This document shows positions 21,571 to 31,702 of a DNA stretch of 64,000 nucleotides, in pieces. Below the pieces are notes generated by a model. It saw nothing but the letters and a program-made list of their open reading frames with translations. It did not search any database and was not told the origin of the DNA. This stretch comes from Symbiodinium natans (Eukaryota; Sar; Dinophyceae; Suessiales; Symbiodiniaceae), in NCBI GenBank assembly GCA_905221605.1, contig CAJNDS010002390.1, forward strand, positions 94,239-158,238. The letters are read 5' to 3'. Within the stretch, counting starts at the first letter, position 1. Each line of letters opens with the position of its first letter. The position numbers and the translations under genes were made by a program.

Positions 21571-21814
21571 GGTTTAGGGGTTTAGGGTTTAGGGTTCAGG
21601 GTTTCTAAGAGCCCCAAATGAGGCTCAGTCAGGCATCTAAACCCTCCCCGGTGGCACCTCCGCTGACACTCGAGCACATGCGCTGAGGCAGCTACGGGTA
21701 GGCACACTCAGCCGGCTGGCTATCGCCAGGGTCTTCCACCTCGAGGGGTGCGAAAAAAAGGTAGTGCATGCCAGTTTGCAAGATGCTGTGTCTTACGTAT
21801 GGTGAAAGATACCA

Positions 21815-21939
21815 TACTTGAAGGTTCATAGTGGTGAAAGGGTAGGGGGATAAAGTGCTTTATATAAGGTTAGAGCCAGTCATAAAGCAAGTTACCTTAC
21901 GTTCAGCCCAACTGATGACTGCCCATGATCCTGCAGGTA
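21815..21939. mobile_element. MITE-like element, family A
   Basis: The left end TACTTGAAGGTTCAT matches the 30465 copy exactly. The right end, reverse-complemented, is TACCTGCAGGATCATGGGCAG. About 125 bp, non-coding. Confidence 0.55.
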
Positions 21940-22562
21940 CCCACGCATGCAGGCAGCCTGACTCATTTTAAGCTCGTCTTGCCAGTTGCACCGGCCGCCT
22001 CAATATTCCTCAAGCCTCCCAAACGCAGGTAGCCTTGTAATCCCGTCCCCTAAGCCCCCAATATACTATAATGTCACTGTAATAGGGGGGGGGGTACTTA
22101 ATATTGGGGGGTTGGGGGGGTTTTAATTTTTTGGGGAGGAGATGAATGTTGCGTCTGAGCCACACAGAACAGAGACCCCATGCAAGGATCTCGCATGGCC
22201 CTACAAACCCCAAGCCTTCCCAAAACGCCCAAGCAACATGAACCCCTAAGGCTGTGAACGCTTCACAAGACACAAGCTCCAAGCCCAAAACCCTAAACCC
22301 TAAACCCTAAACCCTAAACCCCAATCCCAAAAAGTGCCAAAAAGAACAACAACCGAGCAGCACCCGAAGACCCGCGATGCCCAGGACACCCTCCAAACCC
22401 CCTCAAGCCCTCTATTGCTACCAAACAACTTGACTTTCTCATAATGACTGGGTTTAGGGTTTAGGGTTTAGGGGTTGGGGTTTGGGGTTTAGGGTTTAGG
22501 GTTTAGAGTAACTATCACATAAACTAACTTTAAGCCATGAAGCCCGAAAGCCCCGAACCCAG

Positions 22563-22628
22563 GCCCGGCGCGTTCAAGCCCAGTCCGATGCGCCGCTGCG
22601 CTTGGTGCACGAGGAGGTCCTGCATACC
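22563..22628 (+). CDS. Exon-like island, unknown product
   Basis: 22 open plus-strand codons, ARRVQAQSDAPLRLVHEEVL then H, T, preceded by CGAACCCAG, a plausible acceptor. Protein-like, product unknown. It lies opposite to the main coding direction. Confidence 0.4.
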
Positions 22629-22971
22629 CCAAAGGTTGAGGGTTTAGGGTTTCGAGTTTAGGGTTTAGGGTTTTGGGTTTAGGGTTTAAGGTTTAGGGTG
22701 TAGGGTTTAGGGTTTAGGGTTTAGGGTTTAGGGTTTAGGGTTTAGGGTTTAGGGTTTAGGGCCCCAAACCCTAAACCCTAAAATGCCCAACCCTAAACCC
22801 TCAACCCTAAACCCTCCACCCCAAACCCTAAATCCCCAACCCTCAACCCTTAACCCCAAACCCCAAGCCCCAAAATCTGTAACCCTAAACCCTAAACAGA
22901 CCCTAAACCCTAAACCCTAGAGGGAGGCTCGGGGTCTCAAGGTCTTAAAGGTTTCGGGGTTGTGGGCTGAC

Positions 22972-23277
22972 CTTACTGCTGGTTAGTAGAGAATGAGGGA
23001 ATGAGGTACCTTTTAGGGTTTAGGGTTTAGGGTTTAGGGTTTAGGGTTTAGGGTTTAGGGTTTAGGGTTTAGGGTTTAGGGTTTAGGGTTTAGGGTTTAG
23101 GGTTTAGGGTTTAGGGTTTAGGGTTTAGGGTTTAGGGTTTAGGGTTTAGGGTTTAGGGTTTAGGGTTTAGGGTTTAGGGTTTAGGGTTTAGGGTTTAGGG
23201 TTTAGGGTTCCCCTAAAGGTACATATAGGGGGATATAGGGTGCCCCATGCTCTCATTCCCTACTAACAACAGTAAGT
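22972..23277. mobile_element. Inverted-repeat element enclosing a TTTAGGG array
   Basis: CTTACTGCTGGTTAGTAGAG plus AATGAG at the left, and at the right the reverse complement of CTTACTGTTGTTAGTAGGGA plus ATGAG. The inside is about 28 perfect TTTAGGG units plus short TATAGGGGGA sequence. A relative with the same termini but no array is at 56668-56750. Confidence 0.65.
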
Positions 23278-23619
23278 GACTTTTGTCAAGGTTCCAGGCA
23301 CAGGGCCTCAATTCCTTGGAGTCGCCACGTCCGAGAACCGAACCCCAAACCCTAGCCCTAAACCCTAAACCCCTAAACCCTAAACCCTAATCACCCTAAG
23401 CCTTAACACCCCAAACCCTAAACCCTTAAGCCTCAAGCCCTAAACCCTAAACCCCTAAGCCGCTTTAGCCCTTTAAACCGTGAACCCCGAGTGCCAAAGA
23501 ACCCCAGCTGTAACCCTGAACCCTAAACCCGAAACCCTAAACCCTAAATGCACCGCACCTTCTCTTTCTCTTCCGCCTGGGCGATGTGTCTCCAAAAGCT
23601 GGTTGATGGCTGTGTAGGG

Positions 23620-23940
23620 TTTAGGGTTTAGTTAGGGTTTAGGGTTTAGGGTTTAGGGTTTAGGGTTTAGGGTTTAGGGTTTAGGGTTTAGGGTTTAGGG
23701 TTTAGGGTTTAGGGTTTAGGGTTTAGGGTTTAGGGTTTAGGTTTTAGGGTTTAGGGTTTAGGGTTTAGGGTTTAGGGTTTAGGGTTTAGGGTTTAGGTTA
23801 GGGTTTAGGGTTTAGGGTTTAGGGTTTAGGGTTTAGGGTTTAGGGTTTAGGGTTTAGGGTTTAGGGTTTAGGGTTTAGGGTTTAGGGTTTAGGGTTTAGG
23901 GTTTAGGGTTTAGGGTTTAGGGTTTAGGGTTTAGGGTGTA
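23620..23940. repeat. Long TTTAGGG array
   Basis: About 45 units, nearly perfect with rare one-base losses. One of the longest homogeneous TTTAGGG runs in the window. Confidence 0.95.
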
Positions 23941-24099
23941 TAGACGGGAAGCTCGCTGGTGCTAAAAGCGCCCGGGCCGCTCGCTTACGTTAGCATGTAG
24001 TCCCACCCCAACCACCCAAACTATTCTCATGTAGCGTTTAGGGTTCACCCCCCAAACCCCCCTCAAGGGGGGCATTCTTGCTTTATACGAAAGAGCAGG

Positions 24100-24824
24100 G
24101 TGGGGCCTCCTGAGCTTTGTGGAGCCTGTCAGTGGCTCGTAGGCTTCTTGGAGCTTGCACGGAGGAAAACGGAGGGGTGCCCAAAACCGTCGATTGCAAT
24201 GCTAAAAAACCAACATTTTCACTACGGTCTGGGCCAATCCTGGATCGCGGGGCTTCATACAGCCTTCGGGCAGCAAAGCGGTAGGGGGAAGCAGGGGCCT
24301 CCGCCGGCCCCTGCTTTCAACCACGAAAACATTTGCAAGGCAAGGTCCCAGAGAAGGGTTCCAGGAAAGGCAGGCTTGGAGGTTTTCAAGGCAGCAGGGG
24401 CTTCGGTTGGGTCTGCAGAAACTCCCACAACCACAAAGTTAGGGTTTCAGCAAGGTCTCTGCCACAGAAGGTCCCACACACAGAGGGGTTTCGGGGGTCC
24501 CAGAAAGCGGGGGGTGGCAGGAGACCAGAAAACCTTTTGCGGACGCAGGGCAGCGGCTCAGGGGGAAAGGGGGGCCCAGGGGGCCAGGGGGCGAAAGGGC
24601 AGGGGGTCAGGGGGTCAGGGGGCCAGGGGCCAGGAGCCAGGAAGCCAGCGGGGCAGGGGTCAGAGGGCCAAGGGCTGCGGCGTAGCCAGGCATTGCAGGC
24701 CCCGTCTACCGGGAGGCTTTACCCTCCCTCACCGTCCTGTGGAGACGCTCGGTCGGGGACCTCGGTCGAAGCCTCGAGCGCCCATGTAAATGGACAGCGG
24801 CGCTCTCGGAAGTTTAGGGTTTAG
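24100..24824 (+). other. GC-rich block, two overlapping open frames, unassigned
   Basis: Plus-strand frames at 24100-24789 (229 codons) and 24333-24824 (163 codons) share a block. From about 24560 it contains GGGGGTCAGGGGGCCAG-type tandem units that yield GGQGARGQ. No domain is recognised. The final stretch (24735-24815, LWRRSVGDLGRSLERPCKWT in a third frame) looks exon-like. Product unknown. Confidence 0.25.
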
Positions 24825-24985
24825 GGTTTAGGGTTTAGGGTTTAGGGTTTAGGGTTTAGGGTTTAGGGCTTAGGGTTTGGGGGTTAGGGGTTAGGGGTTA
24901 GGGGTTAGGGTTTAGGGTTTAGGGTTTAGGGTTTAGGGTTTAGGGTTTAGGGTTTAGGGTTTAGGGTTTAGGGTTTAGGGTTTTG
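24812..24985. repeat. TTTAGGG / GGGGTTA array
   Basis: TTTAGGG units with an internal block of four GGGGTTA units. Drifted repeat continues to about 25170. A poly-G run sits at 25228-25245. Confidence 0.9.
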
Positions 24986-25518
24986 GGGTTTCGGGGACTG
25001 GGGTTAAGGGATTTAGGGCTGAGGGCTTTAGGGGTCAGGGTTTAGGGTTTAGGGCTGAGGGCTTGGGGCTTAGAGTTTAGGGGTTAGGGTTTACGGCCTA
25101 GGGTTTAGGGTTAAGGGTTTAGGATTTAGGGCTGAGGGCTTAGGGCTTGGGGTTAAGGGTTTAGGGTATTTTCTTGGGTTCAATACAAGTACAAAATACA
25201 AACAATTCCTAAGGAGGTTATAGGGGGGGAGGGGGGGGGGGGGGTTCTGCAATGAAGTGCCCTTTTGGACTTGTACCCCAAAAACGGACCAGAGTTTTTG
25301 TGAGAGCATATGCCATATGTTACATACGGGTTCTTCGCGTCCGAAAGGTTTCGCCAAGAGCAAAATATATTCAAAACAAATCGAAAAGGAGATTCATGTA
25401 GTCCCGAAACCCTAAACCATAAACCCCAAACCCCGATCCCTAAACCCTAAACCCTAGACCCTAGACCCTAGACCGTAAACCCTAAACCCAACCCTAAACC
25501 CTAAACCCTAAACCCTTT

Positions 25519-25605
25519 CTTTTGTGGTAAGGTTGGCCCAGCGGAATGCTCAGCGAGCCACGACCAGGCCGCGTGGACCTGGGTGTGGCGATGCTTGGAG
25601 TTGCA
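25519..25605 (-). CDS. Exon-like island, unknown product
   Basis: 29 open minus-strand codons, SKHRHTQVHAAWSWLAEHSA among them, between a TTTAGGG array on one side and CCCTAAA on the other. Upstream (coding direction) CTCCAAG offers an acceptor. Protein-like, product unknown. Confidence 0.45.
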
Positions 25606-25614
25606 GAGCTTGGG

Positions 25615-25820
25615 TTTAGGGTTTAGGGTTTAGGGTTTAGGGTTTAGGGTTTAGGGTTTAGGGTTTAGGGTTTAGGGTTTAGGGTTCAGGGTTCAGGGTT
25701 TCGGGTTTAGGGATTAGGGTTTAGGGCCTTAGGGCCTTAGGGCCTTAGGGCCTAGGGTTTAGGGTTTTGGGTTTGGGGTTTAGGGTTTAGGGTTTAGGGT
25801 TTAAGGTTTAGGGTTTAGGG
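25615..25820. repeat. TTTAGGG array with TTAGGGCC block
   Basis: TTTAGGG units, two TTCAGGG units, then four TTAGGGCC units and TTTAGGG again. Confidence 0.9.
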
Positions 25821-26072
25821 TAATTAAGTGCAATCTAGCTCGAAGCCCAGCTGGAAGGTACACATAACCCTGCAGCTCTTCATGAACTTTCAAGGCGCGG
25901 CAGCGTCACTTATAGGGTTCTTGAGGGAGGGAGGTTCAAGAGGGGTATGCAACCCAAGGTCCCCTAGTAATTACTTCCTGGGTTTAGGGTTTAGGGTTTA
26001 GGGTTTAGGGTTTAGGGTTTAGGGTTTAGGGTTTGGGGTTTGGGGTTTAGGGTTTAGGGTTTAGGGTTTAGG

Positions 26073-26160
26073 GTTTACTCCCTAAGGCTCCCCAAGCTTC
26101 CCTAAGCTTCCTAGGTACCTACCCCCCTTGAACTCCCCTCCCTTAAGAACCCTATAACTC
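26073..26160. repeat. Dispersed repeat family C, copy 1
   Basis: CTCCCTAAGGCTCCCCAAGC, then TTCCCTAAGCTTCCTAGGTA and TTAAGAACCCTATAAC. The same order of motifs occurs at 33180-33252. Non-coding. Confidence 0.55.
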
Positions 26161-26739
26161 ACGTTCACGGCGTGTTGCACCTAAGGCGTGTTCGGGTTTT
26201 AGGGTTTTAGGGTTTTAGGGCTTTAGGGTTTTAGGGTTTTAGGGCTTTAGGGTTTCAGGGTTTTAGGTCTTTAGCGTTTTAGGGTTTTAGGTCTTAGAGC
26301 TTTCGGGTTTTAGGACTAGCGTTTCGGGTTTTAGGGCTTAGGGTTTGTGTCGAGCACCTGGGTTTTTGCGCATAGCATCCCCTTCCATTCATCATACCCT
26401 GCGCTACCAGAGCTGGACCCACTCCCTAATCTCCCGAAACCCGACGACTCAAGTCTCAATCCCAAATCCATGAACTTCTGAGATTGAAACCCTAAACCCT
26501 AAACCTTAAACCTAACTAAGCCCTCAACCCTAAGCCCCAAACCCTCAGCCCTCAGCCCCAAAAGCTTGCGGTTTCTGCGGGAACCACCCCCGAAGATAGA
26601 GCATCAGGGGCTTCTGGGGTCGTCGAGTTTAGCGTGGCCAGGGCTGGTGTTGGGTTCGGGGTTTAGGGTTTCTACACACCACTTCAGGGTTAGGGTTTAG
26701 GGTTTGGGGTTTAGGGTTTAGGGTTCATGGGTGATTAAC

Positions 26740-26895
26740 CCCTAAACCCTAAACCCTAAACCCAAAACCCTAAACCCTAAACCCAAAACCCTAAACCCTA
26801 AACCCCAAACCCTAAACCCCAAACCCAAAACCCCAAACCCCAAACCCTAAACCCTAAAGCCCTAAACCCTAAACCCTAAACCCTAAACCCTAAGC
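26740..26895. repeat. CCCTAAA / CCCCAAA / CCCAAAA array
   Basis: Mixed array followed by a poly-G run of about 23 at 26918-26940. Confidence 0.85.
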
Positions 26896-26948
26896 TGTGG
26901 TTCGGGGTTTAGGCTGCGGGGGGGGGGGGGGGGGGGGGGGCCGTCTGT

Positions 26949-27023
26949 AGTGGCTCTGGGGACTCTGCCAACTTGCTCTGCCTCCTTGGCATCCGCATCG
27001 GGCCTCCCCAGTCTGCAAGTCCG
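26949..27023 (-). CDS. Exon-like island, unknown product
   Basis: 25 open minus-strand codons, RTCRLGRPDADAKEAEQVGR and on, entered from ...CTAAGCCCGG. Probably an exon of the same minus-strand gene as the islands at 27.2-28.6 kb, but linkage is unproven. Confidence 0.4.
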
Positions 27024-27232
27024 GGCTTAGGGTTTAGGGATTGGGGATTGGGTTTAGGGTTTAGTGTTTAGGGTTTAGGGTTTAGGGTTTTGGGTATAGG
27101 GTTTAGGGTTTAGGGTATAGGGTTTAGGGTTTAGGGTTTAGGGTTTAGGGATTGGGTTTACGCTTTTTGGTTTAGGGCTTCGGGTTTGGAGTTTGGGGTT
27201 TAGAGCTCAAGATTGGGGTTTAGGTTTAGGAG

Positions 27233-27337
27233 ATTAACTGCGCATCTTAGTTCAGGAGCGCATCCTACTTCGTCAAAACCCCTGGATGTCATATTGTAGT
27301 CAATGATGGAGGGCTTCTTTGGCGACTTGTATTCAAA
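27233..27337 (-). CDS. Exon, unknown product
   Basis: 35 open minus-strand codons, FEYKSPKKPSIIDYNMTSRG then FDEVGCAPELRC, with a good acceptor just upstream (CGAAACTAG|CAAGGCCC). The composition is clearly protein-like. I do not recognise the family. Confidence 0.55.
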
Positions 27338-27634
27338 CGGGCCTTGCTAGTTTCGAGCTTAGGCAGGTATAGGGTTTGGGAGCTTGTCAGGTCTCAGGGG
27401 CTTTGAAGGCCTTAGGGTTTTGGATCAAACCCTAAACCCTAAACCCTAAACCCTAAACCCTAAACCCTAAACCCTAAACCCTAAACGCCTCCCTCCCCAC
27501 ACCCCCCCAAACGCAAGGGTGCACAGGGTTTTGGGCTTAAGGCGCTTCATTCTCGCTTGAGGCTTGACAGGGTCGGCCTCTGAGTTGATCTGAACTACTC
27601 GACCCAAGAGTAACCTCGGAATGTACAGGTTGCC

Positions 27635-27720
27635 CCCTTTTGGTTTAAAAAGGGCTTATAAGGGAACCTCAACCCCAAAAAAAGGGAATAAGGACCCAGT
27701 CTGGGTCCTAGACTAGGGCT
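27635..27720. repeat. Family G repeat shared with an ankyrin-gene intron
   Basis: The order CCTTTTGGTTT, AAGGG-TTA-AAGGGAACC-CAACCC, a poly-A run, and GGGTCCTAG is matched at 47665-47740 inside an intron of the ankyrin gene, in the same orientation. Here it ends in the palindrome GGACCCAGTCTGGGTCC. Confidence 0.55.
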
Positions 27721-27921
27721 TGCGGGTCGTGAGAGGGCCCTTCTGGGTACACTAAGCTTTACATGAAACGGCTAGAAAAGTGAGGTCACGAGTTGGCAGA
27801 AGGGCTGCTCATAAGGTCTGGGGTTGAGGGTTTAGGTTCTTGTGCCCTGAATCTTAACACCCTAAACCCTAAACCCTAAACCCTAAAACTTAAACCGCCT
27901 TAAACCTGAACCTCAACCCCT

Positions 27922-28017
27922 TGGGATGCTCCCCCTTATACGAACAGTCCTTAATAGGTATTATGCTAAGGGGTTCAGTGCCTATTGAGGACTGTTAGTC
28001 TAAGGGGGAACATCCCT
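27922..28017. mobile_element. Foldback element with about 40-bp inverted arms
   Basis: The left arm GGGATGCTCCCCCTTATACG...AACAGTCCTTAATAGG pairs with the right arm CCTATTGAGGACTGTTAGTC...AAGGGGGAACATCCC. It is 96 bp, almost all arm, with a short loop. Non-coding; CCCTAAA arrays lie on both sides. Confidence 0.8.
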
Positions 28018-28180
28018 AAACCCTAAACGCTAAACCTTAAACCCTAAACCCTAAACCCTAACCCTAAACCCTAAACCCTAAACCCTAAACCCTAAACCCC
28101 AAACCCCAAACCCTAAACCCTAAACCCTAAACCCTAAACCTTAAACCCGAACCCTAAACCCTAACCCAATCAAGCCCCAC

Positions 28181-28258
28181 AGAAGCCAAGGTCCAGGGCA
28201 TAGCTTCCTCCACGACGAAGGCTTCACTGCGGAGGGCTTCCGCAGCGGGGTGCAGGAC
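28181..28258 (-). CDS. Exon with 71-bp upstream intron, unknown product
   Basis: 26 codons, VLHPAAEALRSEAFVVEEAM then PWTLAS, ending at a GT donor (TCT|GTGGGG). The acceptor is CCCCAAG|GTCCTG. The upstream intron (28259-28329) is only 71 bp, and GGGTGCAGGACCT (plus strand) is duplicated at its two ends. Upstream exon residues are in frame. Product not recognised. Confidence 0.6.
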
Positions 28259-28329
28259 CTTGGGGTTTAGGGTTTAGAGTTGAGGGTTTAGGGTTTGGGG
28301 TTTGGGGTTTAGGGCTTAGGGTGCAGGAC

Positions 28330-28377
28330 CTGCCTGTGTGCTTCCTGCTGTGGGCTTTGCGGTTTGAGGCTTTGAGA
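28330..28377 (-). CDS. Exon, unknown product
   Basis: Encodes QQEAHRQ and preceding residues in the frame of the next exon, ending CAG|GTCCTGCAC (GT donor). The 5' boundary is not determined. Together with 28181-28258 it defines a short TTTAGGG-containing intron. Confidence 0.45.
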
Positions 28378-28536
28378 TTTTGGGGTTTGGGGGGTGTAGG
28401 GTTTAGGGTGTATGGTTTAGGGTTTGGGGTTTAGGGTTTATGGTTTAAGGTTTGGGGTTTGGGGTTTAGGGTCTAGGGTTTAGGGTTTAGGGATTTGGAT
28501 TTAGGGTTTAGGGTTTAGGGCTTAGGGTTCTACATC

Positions 28537-28620
28537 CTGCAGCAAGGGCGAGCGGACACTCCAAGGCCGGGCCTCGAAGAGCATGTGCTTGGCCTTCTCC
28601 TTGCCACGGAGTTGCTGGAC
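28537..28620 (-). CDS. Exon, unknown product
   Basis: 28 open codons, VQQLRGKEKAKHMLFEARPW then SVRSPLLQ. The acceptor is CTGAAGCCTAG| and the probable donor is CAG|GATGTA (GA type). Basic, helical, clearly protein-like; family unknown. It lies about 160 bp upstream of the 28330 exon and probably belongs to the same gene. Confidence 0.55.
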
Positions 28621-28967
28621 TAGGCTTCAGGGTTTAGGGTTTAGAGTTTAGGGTTTAGGGTTTAGGGTTTAGGGTTTAGGGTTCAGGGTTCAGGGTTCAG
28701 GGTTTAGGGTTCAGGCTTCAGGGTTTAGGGTAAACCCCAAACCCAAAAACAAAGCTCCTGTTGAAAGGCCTTGCGCAATTCCCGAAATACCATACCATAG
28801 GGGTGAAGCTAATTACGATGGGCATATTTGGTAGGTTATATCAGAATACCCTAAACCCGAGGTCACTAAACCCTAAACTCTAAACTCTAAGCCCTACACG
28901 CTAGAGCGTGCTACACGCCTTAGAGTCCAATCCCAACTCGCCTTTGCTGCACTCTCAGGAAGCCAAC

Positions 28968-29030
28968 GACAATGGCAAGCTTAGCTTTGCCTCTTGGCAC
29001 TCCTAAGCTTTGCCTCTTGGCACTCCTAAA
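28968..29030. repeat. 25-bp tandem duplication
   Basis: AGCTTTGCCTCTTGGCACTC followed by CTA occurs twice head to tail in a unique island (28900-29060). Confidence 0.8.
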
Positions 29031-29239
29031 CCGCGAACCCTGAAGAAGTGGAAGCTGCGAAGCTGTATGCAGGGGTTACACATAGTGAGCGAGGCAGTAT
29101 GCCCCTGAACTATACATCAAGCCCTACAAGCCAGGGTTTAGGGATTCGGGTTTAGGGTTTAGGGTTTAGGGCTTAGGGTTCAGGGTTTCGGGCTTCGGGT
29201 ATAGGGTTTAGGGTTTGAGGTTTAGGGATTAGGGCTTAG

Positions 29240-29305
29240 GCACAAGCTGAGACCGAGGCGATATCTCCGCCGGTGCCCTTGGGGCGAACTAGCAGAGATC
29301 CTGTT
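29240..29305 (+). other. Exon-like island, strand uncertain
   Basis: The plus strand is open, AQAETEAISPPVPLGRTSRD and on. The minus strand is also open. A unique island between arrays, product unknown. Confidence 0.25.
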
Positions 29306-29484
29306 CAGGTTTAGGGTTTACATAGGGTTTAGGGTTTAGGGTTCAGGGTTTTAGGGTTTTGGTGTCTTGGTGTTTAGGGTTTAGGGTTTAAGGCTTAGGA
29401 GGTCATGGTGGTCTACTCGGAGGTCTTGGTCGATCAGTAACCATATCAGAATCAAGGCACCCTTTTTTGGGGTTTAGGGTTTAG

Positions 29485-29555
29485 GGTTTAGGGTTTTGGG
29501 TTTTGGGTTTTGGGTTTTGGGTTTTGGGTTTTGGGTTTAGGGTTTAGGGTTTAGG
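29485..29555. repeat. TTTTGGG array
   Basis: Seven TTTTGGG units between TTTAGGG units, another locally homogenised variant. Confidence 0.9.
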
Positions 29556-30002
29556 GAACCTTGAACCCAGCAAAGGGAAAAGGGTACCACTGGACTACCA
29601 AGAGGGCGATGGGTAGTTATAGATGGGTAGTAAAGCACAACTGGCTATACCTTTCTTTGAGGGCACACATGACCCTTCTTATAACTACTCATGAAGATGC
29701 GCGGGCCGTAAGGGTGCAATCTTGCCTTTCAGTCCCTCGATACTGGTGCTGCACCCTAAACCCTAAACCCCAAAACCCAAACCCGAAACCCGAAACCAGC
29801 AACCCTAACCCTAAACCCCAAACCCTAACCCTAAACCCTAAACCCTAAACCCTAAACCCTAAACCCTAAACCCTAAACCTTCTTCACGCTTTTGGATGCA
29901 GGGGGCTTCAAGGCTCCAGGCCCTGTAGGCCCGAAAGCCCCCAGCCTCCTTTGAACTCTGAGGCTCCAACCCCAGGCAGTAATCTCCACCTGGGGTGAGT
30001 GT

Positions 30003-30195
30003 AGGGTTTAGGGTTTAGGGCTCAGGGCTCAGGGTTTCGGGTTTAGGGTTTCGGGTTTCGGGTTTCGGGTCGGTTTAGGGCTCAGTGTTCGGGGTTTAGG
30101 GTTTAGGGTTTAGGGTTTAGGGTTTAGGGTTTAGGGTTTAGGGTTTAGGGTTTAGGGTTTAGGGTTTAGGGTTTAGGGTTTAGGGTTTAGGGTTT
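30003..30195. repeat. TTTAGGG array
   Basis: TTTCGGG units then about 14 TTTAGGG units. Confidence 0.9.
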
Positions 30196-30227
30196 GGGGG
30201 CCGGAGATGGTTTGCGGTTTAGGGTCC

Positions 30228-30293
30228 GTAGAGTATTCCTTCGCGCGGGCTCTTCGCCGAACATGCACAGTCTGGCACGGCGGCTGAAGGTTC
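30228..30293 (-). CDS. Exon-like island, unknown product
   Basis: The minus strand encodes FSRRARLCMFGEEPARRNTL in a unique island between two TTTAGGG arrays. Product unknown. Confidence 0.35.
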
Positions 30294-30301
30294 ATGGTTC
30301 A

Positions 30302-30450
30302 TGGTTTAGGGTTTAGGGTTTAGGGTTTAGGGTTTAGGGTTTAGGGTTTAGGGTTTAGGGTTTAGGGTTTCGGGTTTGGGGTTTGGGGTTTGGGGTTTGG
30401 GGTTTAGGGTTTAGGGTTTAGGGTTTAGGGTTTAGGGTTTAGGGTTTAGG
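30302..30450. repeat. TTTAGGG / TTTGGGG array
   Basis: Homogeneous block of TTTAGGG with four TTTGGGG in its middle. Confidence 0.9.
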
Positions 30451-30464
30451 GTTCTAAGCCCCAG

Positions 30465-30590
30465 TACTTGAAGGTTCATGGGCAGTTAGAAGTCGGGTTA
30501 CAAATACCCAAAAGAAGGTAATAATCAGTTTCAATTCTTGTTGCCTTGCTGCTTATGACACACGTGCAGCTACCCATGAACCTCCAAGTA
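30465..30590. mobile_element. MITE-like element, family A, best copy
   Basis: The left end TACTTGAAGGTTCATGGGCA and the right end, reverse-complemented, TACTTGGAGGTTCATGGGTA differ at two of 20 positions. The element is 126 bp and begins and ends with TA, as in elements with TA target duplications. Other copies: 7392-7494, 21815-21939, 43071-43192; single ends at 10870, 52700 and 57060. Confidence 0.8.
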
Positions 30591-31000
30591 GACCACGAAT
30601 TGCACAACCCTGATGCACATACGGGGGGCTTGCAGAGCTATAGATACGCGGTGGCACCTGAACGGAAAATACAAGGCTTCAAATTCTTGAGTAGCCGGTA
30701 AACCCCCAAACCCATGCCCATTGCTTTCTTTTAAGGGTAGGCACAAGCGGCATGTTGGAACATTTCTCAGAAAGACCCTGAAATCCATCAACAGATCTTC
30801 GGGAAGCCCAGTGGCGTTGCAGTCCGTCGCATCTGCCACGCGGATCGCAAAGCCTGGCCGGACCCTGGTGCCGCCAGAGCTTTTTAATCAAATCCGAAAG
30901 AACGTACAGGGACATGGTTCGTGCGTAGCTAGGTCAAAAAGCCGCAAATAGGCTATAACACTACTTACATCTATAGCTTCTGCTTTTCACCGCAGTTATG
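30570..31000. other. Unique block, competing open frames, unassigned
   Basis: Minus frames (30570-30839 and 30679-30915) and a plus frame (30721-30951) overlap. None shows a domain. Treated as intergenic sequence downstream of the DUF4079 gene. Confidence 0.2.
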
Positions 31001-31239
31001 ACTGACCGTGAACATCCTAGAAGAAGTACGCGGGACCGGCAGCCATACGCAATAAAACAGCTGAACCACCTCCACCCTCTTCCTAAGCCCAGAAAATACG
31101 CCCTGTCCAAAACCTGTTCCAAATTCTAGGCCCTTGTCGGCACCCGAAGCCAGATGAACCAGCTAAGACTCGAGACGCCTCAAACCCTGTGAACCCTAAA
31201 CCCTAAACCCCAAACCCTAAACCCCAAACGTTTAGCAGA

Positions 31240-31680
31240 TCAACCCCCCACTTCACACTGGCTGGGCAGGCGCGATCCCTCGCCCATGATGCGCTTGGCA
31301 ACCTTCAGCCTTACAAGGTTTTCGCACTGGTCTTCTAGTTTTCTTGTGGGAAGGGGATCTTCAGAATGGACGCTCGGTCCCTGCGTGGTTGATTGAAGTG
31401 GCGTGGTCGTCGTGGCACGGATGGCACGGAGCACGATGTTTTGAATCTGCCTGCACGTCTCGTCGAAGAGGATTGCTGCGTCATTGCAGGGTGAGCGTGG
31501 ACGCTCGAAAACTTGAAAGGTGACTCGTGCAATAGATTGGTAGATCAAGAACTCACTCAAACCATCTGCATTATCCCCAAGCAGCATCAAGCCCAAAAAA
31601 CACGCGGAAAAGTAATGTAACAGCAAACAGTACTCAAAGCATTCTCTCAACTTTGCACCTGGCTTGCCTGTCAAAGCCAC
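31240..31680 (-). other. 146-codon open frame 3' of the plastid gene
   Basis: Begins only 22 bp after the stop of the DUF4079-type gene on the same strand. It contains a hydrophobic stretch (YCLLLHYFSACFLGLMLLG) but no recognised family. It may be 3' untranslated sequence of the plastid gene or a separate small gene. Confidence 0.2.
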
Positions 31681-31702
31681 TGAAGGCTATGCACATGGGC
31701 TC

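Noticed and set aside
24100-24824. Collagen-like or Gly-Gln-rich protein gene
   Set aside because: The GGQGARGQ part comes from GGGGGCCAGG-type repeats and appears in more than one frame; no other domain supports a gene.
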